Part shown: piece by piece, positions 48,435 through 61,877 of the stretch
How the letters are laid out: every line of letters begins with the position of its first letter
How positions within the stretch are numbered: position 1 is the stretch's first letter
Source: Xestospongia muta
Taxonomy: Eukaryota; Porifera; Demospongiae; Haplosclerida; Petrosiidae
Assembly (NCBI GenBank): GCA_963693285.1
Contig: OY848922.1
Span: 1,059,001 to 1,123,000, forward strand
Length of the DNA: 64,000 nt
Reading direction: 5' to 3'
Made by a program: the position numbers and the translations under genes
Notes under the pieces: model-generated
Database searches by the model: none
What the model was told of the DNA's origin: nothing
The model's input: only the letters and a program-made list of their open reading frames with translations

Positions 48435-50109
48435 ATGTCAATAACTGTTCAAGTAATCCACGGTTAGTTAGAATATTGTAAAATTCTTTTAATATAAACA
48501 TACTAAATAGGTTCAGATAGACACTATATACAAGTAGAAGATCCAGAATTAACAACAATTAGTGAATTTAAGGGAACTCTTCATGAAAAGACTGGAATAC
48601 CTCCTGATTATCAGAAATTGATTTTCAAAGGTATAAGATACTTATACTGTTGTGTAATACAATTCCTTTAAATGTGTTAATTCTGTTACTGGTATTACAC
48701 ATAATCTTTATGAGAAAGAGACCCTGGGTGTTTGGGTAAATTATTGTTGCTAGTATTCATTTTATTCACCAAACAAAAATATTATAACGCCAAACGTTTC
48801 AATAGTCAGAGCAACTATCTTTATCAGTGGCTTAAATAATGAAAAAGTAAAAAAGTAAAAAAGCTTCTATTTATACTACATCTTGTATTCCTGCACACGT
48901 TGCGTGGGTGGACTGCTACACATGCAGTGCTTTGATGTTTATATCTGGCAGAAGCTTTTTTACTTTTAATTTTTTATTATTTAAGCCACTGATAAAGATA
49001 GTTGCTCTGACTATTGAAACATTTGGCGTTATCATATTTTTGTTTGGTGAATAAAATGAATATTAGCAACACATAATCTCTATAATAGAAATTCCTATCA
49101 AACCTATAGCTATTGTCATAATTATTTTACTTAATTATTTAAGGTCGAACACTACAGAAAAATGATCAACTTGTTGGCGAGGCTGGCATTAAAGATAATA
49201 GCAAAGTAATGTTACTTGGTAGAAAGGTAAGTCCCTTTAGTATCGTATTATGAGATTTGTGGTTCATGATATTTTTGCTGCATATAGGTGGACCCAGCTC
49301 AAGATGAATACTTGAAGCAAATTCAAGAGATAAGTGCTGGAATAGACACGTTGGAAAAGAAAATCAAAAAAATTGAACAAGATCTGGATGGTATTGAAAA
49401 GGTTAAAAATAGGAATGCTATCAATTGTTATTATAAAAGTTCTCTTCTTTCAAACTCCTCTCTTTAATTTTTTGTAGGGTTTTTTATTGCCGGAATTGGT
49501 AGATGAATCATGTGAGAAACTTCAGAAACAATGTTTAGTTTGTAATGAGAATTTGATGAGAAATTTAGAAACATTGGACTCTGTAGTAAGTCTATAGTAT
49601 TACTAACAAGCGACCTAGGATAGCTACCATTAGTAGCTCTAGACTAGTAAACATCAGTACTTACCACAGTGACCTAGAATAGCCACCATTAGTAAGCTCT
49701 AGACTAGTAAACATCAGTACTTACCACAGTGACATAGGATAGCTACCATTAGTAAGCTCTAGACTAGTAAACATCAGTACTTACCACAGTGACCTAAGAT
49801 AGCTACCATTAGTAAGCTCTAGACTAGTAAACATCAGTACTTACCACAGTGACATAGGATAGCTACCATTAGTAAGCTCTAAACTAGTAAACATCAGTAC
49901 TTACCACAGTGACCTAAGATAGCTACAATTGGTAAACTCTAGACTAGTAAATATCAGTATTTACCACAGTTTGTTGTCAGGTTCCTCCCGGTAGTGAAAC
50001 ACTAGTTCGAGGGAAACGAAAGACTTTGGTAACTCGTGTTCAGTTCCTGATGAATCAGTCCGACCTGTTATGTGGACGAATACAAACTTGTTTGAAGAAA
50101 AGCTCCTGA
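48435..50109 (+). CDS. BAG1: BAG1-like Hsp70 co-chaperone (ubiquitin-like plus BAG domain)
   Basis: Nucleotide exchange factor for Hsp70/Hsc70; the ubiquitin-like part contacts the proteasome. Exons 48435-48462, 48511-48630, 49144-49226, 49288-49401, 49478-49585 and 49981-50109 give 193 aa in one frame. Residues 1-78 are ubiquitin-like (MSITVQVIHG, TGIPPDYQKLIFKGRTLQ, DNSKVMLLGRK). A BAG domain of three helices follows (about 82-190), ending with GKRKTLVTRVQFLMNQ, which keeps the Arg and Gln that contact the Hsp70 ATPase lobe in vertebrate BAG1. It is the length of the short vertebrate isoform, without the long N-terminal extension. The start is the first ATG of the ubiquitin-like fold. Intron 2 carries a foldback element and intron 5 is a minisatellite. 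It converges on NAMPT with 143 bp between stop codons. Confidence 0.94.
48745..49071. mobile_element. foldback (MITE-like) inverted-repeat element in BAG1 intron 2
   Basis: Left arm about 48745-48868 and right arm about 48950-49071 are near-perfect inverted copies of about 120 bp: TGTTGCTA at the left edge, TTAGCAACA at the right; AACGCCAAACGTTTCAATAG matches CTATTGAAACATTTGGCGTT. The spacer is about 80 bp. There is no coding capacity, so it would need enzymes in trans. Target-site duplication is not clear. Confidence 0.85.
49605..49975 (+). repeat. 60-bp minisatellite filling BAG1 intron 5
   Basis: About six units with CTCTAGACTAGTAAACATCA, GTACTTACCACAGTGACCTA and GATAGCTACCATTAGTAAG. It starts within 25 bases of the donor and ends just before the acceptor (TTTGTTGTCAG). 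The same family is at 24278-24445. Confidence 0.95.
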
Positions 50110-50140
50110 TGTTTCCACAGAACATTTTGTAAAATGAAGT

Positions 50141-50146
50141 TTTATT
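50141..50146 (-). terminator. candidate NAMPT poly(A) signal
   Basis: AATAAA on the minus strand, about 107 bp after the NAMPT stop. Use of this site would place NAMPT 3' UTR over BAG1 3' UTR. Confidence 0.5.
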
Positions 50147-50168
50147 GACATTTATAAATCAAAAGGAG

Positions 50169-50174
50169 AATAAA
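50169..50174 (+). terminator. candidate BAG1 poly(A) signal
   Basis: AATAAA 60 bp after the BAG1 stop codon, in an otherwise A-rich 3' end. Confidence 0.6.
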
Positions 50175-50252
50175 ATATGTCTGCTCTATAAATAATTCTA
50201 TTATTTCACTGTTTTAAAAAAAAACTATGTAATAGAAGTTACATTAGCAGCA

Positions 50253-53363
<3,111 letters not shown>

Positions 53364-54910
53364 ATTTCAGACAAGATTGGGAGTTGCCCTTGCGTAATTG
53401 ATGGGAGGAGTCCGGTTATTATTAATTAAAATTAATAATTTTAAGTGTATTAAACAAATTTAGTTGTGTCAAAGTAAGTTTTAATCTAAACAATTTGCTT
53501 AAGTTGTATGGTATATACAAAATATGCATTTAGAATTACAAACATAAACTAACAAAGAAAATTTCATAAAATATTATTAGCATAAAATTTATCAGATAAT
53601 TTTTTAATGGTTTGACTGGTTTATTAGATGCATTGAAATCCTGGTATTGAGAATCTAATTTAAAAATTTAAGACATGATATTTTTAGGAGCAATTAATAT
53701 CTGTATTATTTATATTTTTAAGTGTCTAGGTAGCCTGCAAAGAAACACCATACTTTAATGTAAAATTAATAACGTTGTTTAGACCCTCAGAAACAGGCCA
53801 TGTCCTACAAAGCAGTACATATTATACTGTCTCGGTAACTCACCTGACACTGGTATAAGTAGTTGTAGCAATTTTGTGATATAGCTATTGTCACACTATT
53901 GTCACTTGTCTATTCTGTTTTACATAATACTAACTCATAGCCTTCTGCCATATAGATCCATTTGTCTGAAACAGTTGCTATGTGTAATACCCTTTGTAAA
54001 AGAATTTCAGTGAAACTGACTGGAGATTTTTAATAATATATTGAGAAATTAACGTTAATGAGTCCAAAGATACCAGAGGTATTGATACAGTGAGCTGGGT
54101 GCATTTTGTTTTATAATATCCTATAGGACATTTTAAATGTAATGTCCCTCCCATCCTATAATAAACAGTGATATTAAAGAGAGAGTTCACTTACATCAGC
54201 ACATTTTTTGAATGGTCAGAAAGGCTCTTAAACAAACATTATGGTGGCATGCTGGAAATGTATACGAATCTATTTTATCAAATTAGTTTGGCATTATAAC
54301 AAAGTTAGAGATAATGTGGGTTCAGAACTTTGTCCTTGTACCACTGTTACAATGAGGCAGGAACATACATTTAGCAGCCAGGAAAAGGCACGTATATCTT
54401 TAAAGTCAGTGACATGGAAGGTGTAACCTTTCTAACAATATACATAACTCTTTGTATGACACAGAGGTACAAAACTAACTTCATATCTTAGCTGATCATA
54501 ATTTTTAATACTACTTTTGAGTTCACAGTATTAATAATTGATCGACTTTTAAGACTCTTTTGGATTTTTCTAAACAGTAATAAATTGTTTAAATTATCTG
54601 TTTATTTGCTCTTTATCTATTTGAATTATAGCCGACAAGATATTATAGCTGCATTTTCTCTAACCAGAAATCCAGGATATAGATTGTGCATTAAAAAAAG
54701 TCACCACAAATTTAATATAAAGGTTTGTGTGTACATTCGATTATGAACCATCAACTAATAGGTTTCATTCTAAACCATTTATGTGGAGTTACGTGCATCT
54801 CTTACTTATCATTGCAAATTTAGAACTTAAAAGATGTCTGGAATATTATATTGTATACATTAAGAGTAAATAAAAGAGTGATTTAAGTAAAGTTGGCGGG
54901 ACAAAACACA
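53364..54910. other. intergenic region between NAMPT 5' end and NUP35 3' end
   Basis: About 1.5 kb with no supported gene. It must contain the NAMPT promoter. Short plus-strand frames near 54241-54426 have no domain signature or splice-supported extension. TTTATT at 54601-54606 (AATAAA on the minus strand) could serve NUP35. Confidence 0.5.
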
Positions 54911-55021
54911 TTACCAACCAAATACATATTCCATAGTACGTGACAGAAACCCTGTGCTTTTTTGAGGAGTATTAGCATTAGTAGGAGCTACCTATGAGTA
55001 TGTGTGTATGTGTGTGTGTGT

Positions 55022-55052
<31 letters not shown>

Positions 55053-56963
55053 TTACAGAAGTAGCTACTAAATCCTTACATCGTGGGACAGACTTGAGGC
55101 TTGATAAGCTGCTGTAAGAGGTCTCATTGATGGAGGTTTTCTGTGAGGAGTCAGAGGTCCAGGAGTACCACCGGGTGTGGTAGTTGGTGTAAGAGCTGGA
55201 TATTTATCTATTATATTCTGAAAAATGATATTTATATCACAAAAATGATTTAATATTAAGGTCAACATTTTCCAGCAGCAACAATACTCACTTTTGCAAT
55301 GCATGGTTGTACACCAACCATTATTCCATCACTATATACTTTACCGTTTTTACTCAATGCCTAAAACAGAGAAAATGCATCACTAAAACAATTGAAATTA
55401 CTTACTTTTTTGGCCTGAAGTTTTGTCTGATAATAAATATGCATCCAATTACCTTCACTAGCTATCTATAGAAAATAGAATATATATTGTATTTTTGTAA
55501 TTATGATATCCACAAGTATGTGGTCAAAAGGTTAATTATTTGTTGTTTATAGGCATGTTCAGGATAATGTGTGTGTGTGTGTGTGTGTGAAACTTGTACC
55601 TCATGTTTTAAAATGGTACCATATTGGGAGAATTGTTCTAAAATATATGAAGTAGCTGCCGGGGGAAATCTAAGAGAAATAAACAACTAACTGATAAAGT
55701 TATCATGTCTTACTGCCTTACCCAAATACTGTTACCCAGTGCTCATTATAAGTATCTTGAGAAGTTAATTGTTCACTGAAAAGGAAAACAAAGACACTGT
55801 GCATTATTTGATAACACTGATTTAATTGCTAATCTATCTCTCATTAATCTCTTGACTTATTCCTTTATTAATCCATTCATCCATCCATCCATTACCCTTG
55901 AGAATAGAAAGGGTCCATTTGAGTTGGAGAAGAAGGACCAGTATGACTGCTACTTTCAACAGGACCTACTAGCATAATCATAATATATTTGTATATATGT
56001 ACATGTACCTGGTGTAATAGTGGGTACATTTGGTGTATTAGGAGTAACAATTGGAGTACCTCGATAAATTGTCTTGAAACCAGTGAAAGTCAGCTACGTA
56101 ATGTCACAATGTTAGAACACACTCTACTTAGATACATGTACATAATGTACCTGTCTTCTTTCTGGTGAGGTTCCAGCTGCTACTAACGGTGCATTTGTTC
56201 TAGCAGGGGAGGAGGTATGTTCTTGGAGACTTTGAACGGGAGGTCCTCCAGGTTTCGTATCAAGTTTTCTAAGGGAGGGAAGATGCATAGGTATAAGGAG
56301 AGGTATCTTTACTTCTCTCCGTTATATAGTTGGTTACGTCCAGTGTTAATAGCACCACTCCCTCCTCTTGTTTTATTAGGTGACATATCAAGTCTCTGTG
56401 GTGAATAAATAGTTTGAGCCAACCTTTGTTTAGTTTGCTATGAGAGAGAAAGGAAAGACTATTTTTGTCATAATACCATCTTTAAGTGCATATTTGCTGC
56501 TAAACTTGAAACTTGCAAATAATTGATTTAAATATTGGTCGTGGCTATTTTATCTGCTGGTGGTTAACAAAAATTATGATGCTCATTTCATCCAAACCAA
56601 AATATTAATTATTAATAACATTATATTAACCCTGCAATGATTTATGATGTCATCACAGGGCAAGTTATACAGCCTAGGCGTGGTCTGACAAATGGTTGTT
56701 GCATTGTTATTGATTTTTATATTTGTACTTACTACTTTTGGTGATGGAGAGCTGGGTCCACCCAGTAAATAGGCCGGGAGATATCCACTTGTTTCCATCT
56801 GAGTGGGTGAAGAGGAACCAAACATGGGATCAACCCCTCCAATCATACGTGGGTCTCTTCCAATGAGAGCTGAGGAAATTCAGACATTAAGTATTAGTAA
56901 CATAGTCAAAAAGACAATGTAACCTGTTGGTTGTTGATATCCATAGGTAGTATAGTGCGCCAT
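54911..56963 (-). CDS. NUP35: nucleoporin NUP35 (Nup53), MPPN/RRM-like domain
   Basis: Inner-ring nuclear pore component that binds NUP93/NUP155/NDC1 and membranes. Exons 5' to 3': 56924-56963, 56733-56869, 56313-56437, 56151-56268, 56009-56093, 55896-55968, 55722-55775, 55600-55669, 55406-55465, 55292-55360, 55080-55217, 54911-54991; 349 aa (human 326). The N-terminal half is low-complexity Gly/Ser/Pro/Thr-rich. DPFYSQG then the dimeric RRM-like MPPN domain (about 199-275): HWVTVFGFPPAATSYILEQF, QYGTILKHE, NWMHIYYQTKLQAKKALSKN and GIMVGVQPC. Then comes a Thr/Pro-rich linker and the conserved C-terminal amphipathic end FLSRTMEYVFGW, which in vertebrates and yeast inserts into the nuclear membrane. 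The first ATG is 182 bp from the divergent SLC37A4-like start. Confidence 0.95.
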
Positions 56964-57145
56964 TTTTAGGGTGGGAGCTCAAATAGCTTTTAAACCAAAT
57001 CGCCAGGAGACTAAGATTATTATATACGTTTACGGAAATAAACGGAAACATTCTGAAATTTGTATAGAAATGTAATGCGGGTAAAGATAACTAGATTCCG
57101 TATACTACAAATAAGACACGTGGAAACCTAAGGCTAGGAGGAGCC
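56964..57145. promoter_or_regulatory. compact bidirectional promoter, NUP35 / SLC37A4-like
   Basis: Only 182 bp separate the two start codons. No TATA box is seen, and no obvious binding palindrome. Both genes must start transcription within or near this gap, assuming neither has a distant untranslated exon. Confidence 0.6.
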
Positions 57146-59019
57146 ATGAAAGTCACACATTTAACACACCATCAGAGAAGAAGAAGGCAATGGATGACCC
57201 TCGTATCACTATTAATAGGATGGTATCTTTATTATGCCTGTCGTAAGTCATTTTCTTCTACTATGTCTCATTTAATAACATACAGAGGATTTACTAAAGA
57301 AGACTTGGGAATGATAGCCAGTTCTTTTTCTCTATCATATGGGTTCAGTAAACTATTTTCAGCCATTATGTCAGACCATGTTAACCCACGAAAACTCTTC
57401 ATAACTGGACTTTTGTTAAGCGCTGTTTGTTTACTTCTTTTTCCTTTGAGTTCATCTCCACTGTTTTGCTCTGTATTATGGTTCTTATTTGGTGGTGTCC
57501 AAGGATTTGGTTGGCCTGCCATTATGAAGATCCTCAAAGGTTCGTGTCCATCTGATAGTTTTGGTATATGGTGGAGTGTAATATCAAGCAGTGGTAACTT
57601 GGCAGCTACAGTATCTCCTCTTATGATAGCCTATGTGACTTCTTTGAGCAGGTGGGAAGTTAATTACTATTTAATCGGAGGGACAACAACCTTAGTAGCA
57701 GCTGTAGTATTTGTGACTATTCCTGAGTCGTCACATAATCATCAACTGGCAAAGAAAGGTGATGATTCTTCCGAGTCTTCTAAAACGTCATTCAGTGATC
57801 TGTTTACTTATCGGGAGCTATATGCTGTTAGTGTTGTGTATTTTATATTATATATTGGTAAATATGCCATCTCTGATTGGGCACAGCTATACTTTATACA
57901 GCATTTAAAAATGCAAGAAACTTCAGGTAACAAATATAGATTTCTTGTATAACTAGTAGTGGCTGAACACAAACTAAGTTGTATATAGTAATAAATTACA
58001 GCAACTTAATTCAGATGTATTTGATATCAAAGCAATATAACTTTTGTTTCTGATCTGTTTTTTTGCAGCTGGTGCATGTGCAGGAATGGTGCAGCTGGGT
58101 GGTGTATTTGGTAATGTTGTGTGGGGATACATATCTGATTGTACACTGACATTAGTAAGAGATATGTTATAAACAACCAAGTACTAATTTGAGGCCTTGG
58201 ATGGTCGAGTTGTTTATTCTAATATTTGTTTCTCTAGGTACCTCCTGGATCAAAATGTCGTCGTTCTCCTGCTCTTTTGGTATCTTGTGGTTTATTAACA
58301 ATATGTTATTATTTGTTCACTGCTACATTGAATGAAGGTGTGTCTGAAGTAAGTACATAATAGGACCTGCCCCCTTTTAAATAGAATAATATAATTGATT
58401 ATTAATGGAATGGTCCCTTTATCAATGTGGATAATAACTAAGCCCCTGTATCATTTAAAAGCACATCCCTATTCTTGCAATTTTTAATATATCATGTTTA
58501 TTGTAAAACATTTAACACAGCTGCAAGTGAGTACACTGTGTTTACTGATTGGAATAATGATGGACGGGGCAGTATCTATTGTAGGACTAACAGCTATTGA
58601 ATGCGTCCCAGATCACTTATCAGGCAGTGCACATGGACTAGCCAGTGCTTTTGGACAAGGTATGCTATTTGGAATGTCATCTTAATAATGTATTAATGTC
58701 ATTGACTGAGTGATGGCTAAATACCACTAAATGAAGAAAAAAACTTTATCAAAAAATGTATGCAACATCATGCAATAGTGTCACTTAAACTTTCTTAAAC
58801 TTTGAAGAACTAAATATCAGTTCATTTAGTTCACTTGTGACTTTCTTTTTTTTCTTACCAGCTGGAGGCTTTGTTGCTGGATGGCCATTTAGTTTCATAG
58901 TAATGAACTACAGCTGGACTCATGCTTACTATTGTCTGACATTGGTTTCCATAGTAATGGTTTGTACAAACATATTTTTGACTCTAGTGGCTTTTAAAGG
59001 CACTAAAAAACTTTCCTAG
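57146..59019 (+). CDS. SLC37A4: MFS organophosphate transporter, glucose-6-phosphate translocase type (SLC37A4-like)
   Basis: ER-membrane exchanger of glucose-6-phosphate for phosphate in vertebrates. Exons 57146-57926, 58069-58154, 58238-58348, 58521-58659 and 58862-59019 give 424 aa (human 429). About twelve membrane helices are predicted. The YYACRKSFSSTM motif in helix 1 keeps the Arg-Lys pair of the phosphate site (human NRKTFS). LGMIASSFSLSYGFSKLFSA, GGVQGFGWPAIMKIL, FGIWWSVISSSGNLA, DWAQLYFIQ and FVAGWPFSFIVMNYSWTHAY follow SLC37A4 in order. SLC37A1-3 are longer and match less well. No classical C-terminal KKxx retrieval signal: the protein ends TKKLS. The first exon carries 60% of the protein without introns. 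Substrate in this organism is inference. Confidence 0.9.
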
Positions 59020-59394
59020 TTAATTTTGTGTGATTCATTTTGTTTATTTTATAATTTCATTTTTCTATCTATTTTGTTTCCTAAACAAGCAACAATTAGA
59101 TGCACAACTGTTGCATATTTTAACTAACATTTTCAAATGACAAGTCTTATTATCCATTTAGCATGTTTTCAGTAAAAAATATACCAAGAAAGACACAGTA
59201 ACAAGAAAATCAACAATAGATAATACCAATAAAATCTGGACTAGTCTGTAGTGTAGCTAAAGGGTTAAATATACAATACACATATAGAGCTGTGGGAACA
59301 ATTACATTTTATATGTAATGTATTGTAGAGAGTTCCTTGGTAAGTCAGAAAGTGTCAAAAAGAACTGATATTAATATAAAGACCTATCGGAATA
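59020..59394. other. short gap between convergent SLC37A4-like and whirlin genes
   Basis: 375 bp between stop codons. AATAAA on the plus strand at 59228-59233 may serve the transporter. AATAAA on the minus strand at 59043-59048 may serve whirlin; if so, the 3' UTRs overlap. Confidence 0.5.
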
Positions 59395-61842
59395 CTATTC
59401 TGGATTCAACAAAACAAACTCGATAACTTTCTGCATTGGACCATCGAAAGCATTCTTTATTGCTAACACAGCTTCTTTGTGTTTGAGACCCTTAAGGGTC
59501 TTGCCGTTGACAGCTAAAATCTGTTGACCAACCAGTAATCCTTTGCCAGTGAGAGCTGCACTACCATCAGGCTGAAAGATACAAAACATTTTATTTAAAC
59601 AGAAAGATATGCTCGCATGTATGTAACTAGAGTATGTATTTCTATTCTACTTTAATTTAATTTACTTTAATTTCAATTCTAATCTCTGAAATAGTTAAAT
59701 ATTGTAGTATTCTCCGAATAACTTACCACTATCTGTCTAATAATGACTGCTTTTTGTTTTGTGTTAGCTCCACCATCTACAGCTATTCCTAATTTCCTAT
59801 TCACTTTTGTCACATTGACTTTGTCAATCGTCCCCTTCAGACCAGTGTATCCTCCGTATGATAGTCCTGTTGCTGCCTCCTTTTTCTGACGAAGTCGGTT
59901 AGCCAACATTTGTTCAGCCATCTTGCGTTCATTCTCAATTATTTTCTGCTGTTGTGTTCGCTGATCTTGGAAGGAAACGTGACCAGGACGTGAGTTACTA
60001 CTAGGAGGTGGACCCATACCACCTACGTCCATGACCAGATCATCCATCAGAGCTGGATCAAAGAAACTACCTTCCTTAGATACTCGTTTCTGTGTGTGTT
60101 TGTGAGAGAGAAATGTTTGTATTTACTATTCTAGTGTACATAGCTACATACATGTTATTATCTAATAAATACCCAATAGAACTTAAGTAAATATATATAT
60201 ATATATATATAATAATTGACTCCTATAGATGTTATACCATCGACCACCTACCTCTTCTTTTTTAAGCCTATTATCCTCCTCTCTTTGTTGTTCTAGTTCC
60301 TCTTGTTCCCTCCTTTCTTCTTCTTCTCTTGCTCTCTTTTCTTCCTCTTCACGAAGACGTTTCAGACGTTCTTGCTCAGCACGTCTTGCTTTTTCTTTCT
60401 CTTCCTGACGGCGTCGTTTCTCATCATCTTTCCGAGCCTTTTCTTCTTTCTTTTTGAGTTCTTCCTGCCTTTTCAGCTTTTCTTCTTGTCTCCTGAGCTC
60501 TTCCTCTTCCTGTCTTCTCAGCTCTTCCTCTTCTTGTCTTCTCAGCTCTTCCTCTTCCTGTCTTCTCAGCTCTTCCTCTTCCTGTCTTCTCAGCTCTTCC
60601 TCTTCTTCTTCCTGTCTTCTCAGCTCTTCTTCTTCTTGTCTTCTCAATTCTTCTTCCTCATCATCACTTTCTTCTCTTTGGTATGGAACAGTTTGAAATT
60701 GCATTGCAGCTATTTCTTTTTCTTGTTCCTTAAAAGACATAATACATTATCAACTATTTACTATTTGACATTATATGCATATAAATACAAAACATACAAA
60801 TTGCAAGAAAATATCATGGCTCACTTTCTTTGCCAATTCTTCCTCTTTTTCTTTTAATAAAGCTTCCAATCTTGCTTTCTCCTTGGCTTCTTTGAGTGCT
60901 TTCTCTTCGGCTTCTTTTTTAGCTTTTTCAAGCTTTTCTCGTTGCTTGCGTTCACTCTCCATTTTATCCTTTATTGTCCTGTAAGATTTGATCTAGAAGT
61001 ATGAAAATAATAAATAATTCTCTAAGTTGCAGCATTACCTCTTCGGCAAGTCGAGCTTTTTCTTCACTTTCCCTTTGGAGGCGAGCTTCATATTCTTGTC
61101 GAGCTAATTCTTCAGCTTCTTGTCGTATTTTTTGTTCAGCTTCTATCCGCTGTTGCTCCTCCTCCTCTTGTTTGCTGACATTTTTGGCTCTTTGTTCTTT
61201 TTCAAATTCTTCTCTTTTCCTCTTTTCAGCTTCTGTTTTCCTGCGCTCCTCAGCTAAAGAAGTCTCAAGTTTTCTTTCAAAATCCTACAAGTTATCAAAA
61301 ATTATTTTATTTGCGGAGTGATTAAGTATCTCTTGTTTGTAAGAATGGAGCGTATTTTATTATTGTCACCTTTTTCATTTTGTTTTCTGATTCTTTGCGT
61401 ATTTCATCAGTCAGCTCTTGCCTCAGGCTGTCTTCAGCTTGACGCCATATTTCCTCTTCAAGTTTGTTTTTATCAATAGGTTCAGATTGTTCTTGTAATT
61501 CATGTAGCTAATTATAAAATGCATTGATATGTGATTATACTGTGTTGACTTGCCTTTTTCTCCAAAGCCTCTCTTTCTTCTGAAAACTGCCGTTTCTGAT
61601 CTTCCAATAATTTTGCTTTTTCCTGCTCTATAGCTGCTTTTTCTTCTTGAAGTTTGGCTTCAAGCATTTGCTGTTGTTCCTGTTGAAATTTAGCTTCTAT
61701 GGCCGCTTTTTCTTCTTGAAGTTTGGCTTCCAACATCTGTTGCTGCTGTTGCTCAAATTCCTGCTTCAATTTGGCTTCCACTGCCTGTTTTGTCTTTTCT
61801 TCTGCTTCTTGAAGTTTTCTTTGCAATGTAGCTTCATCAACC

Positions 61843-61877
<35 letters not shown>

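Noticed and set aside
54241..54426. 61-codon plus-strand frame between NAMPT and NUP35
   Set aside because: No domain, no splice-supported extension, length within chance expectation for this composition.
60303..60857. 184-codon plus-strand frame rich in Phe, Leu and Ser
   Set aside because: Antisense shadow of the Glu/Arg-rich whirlin coding exon.
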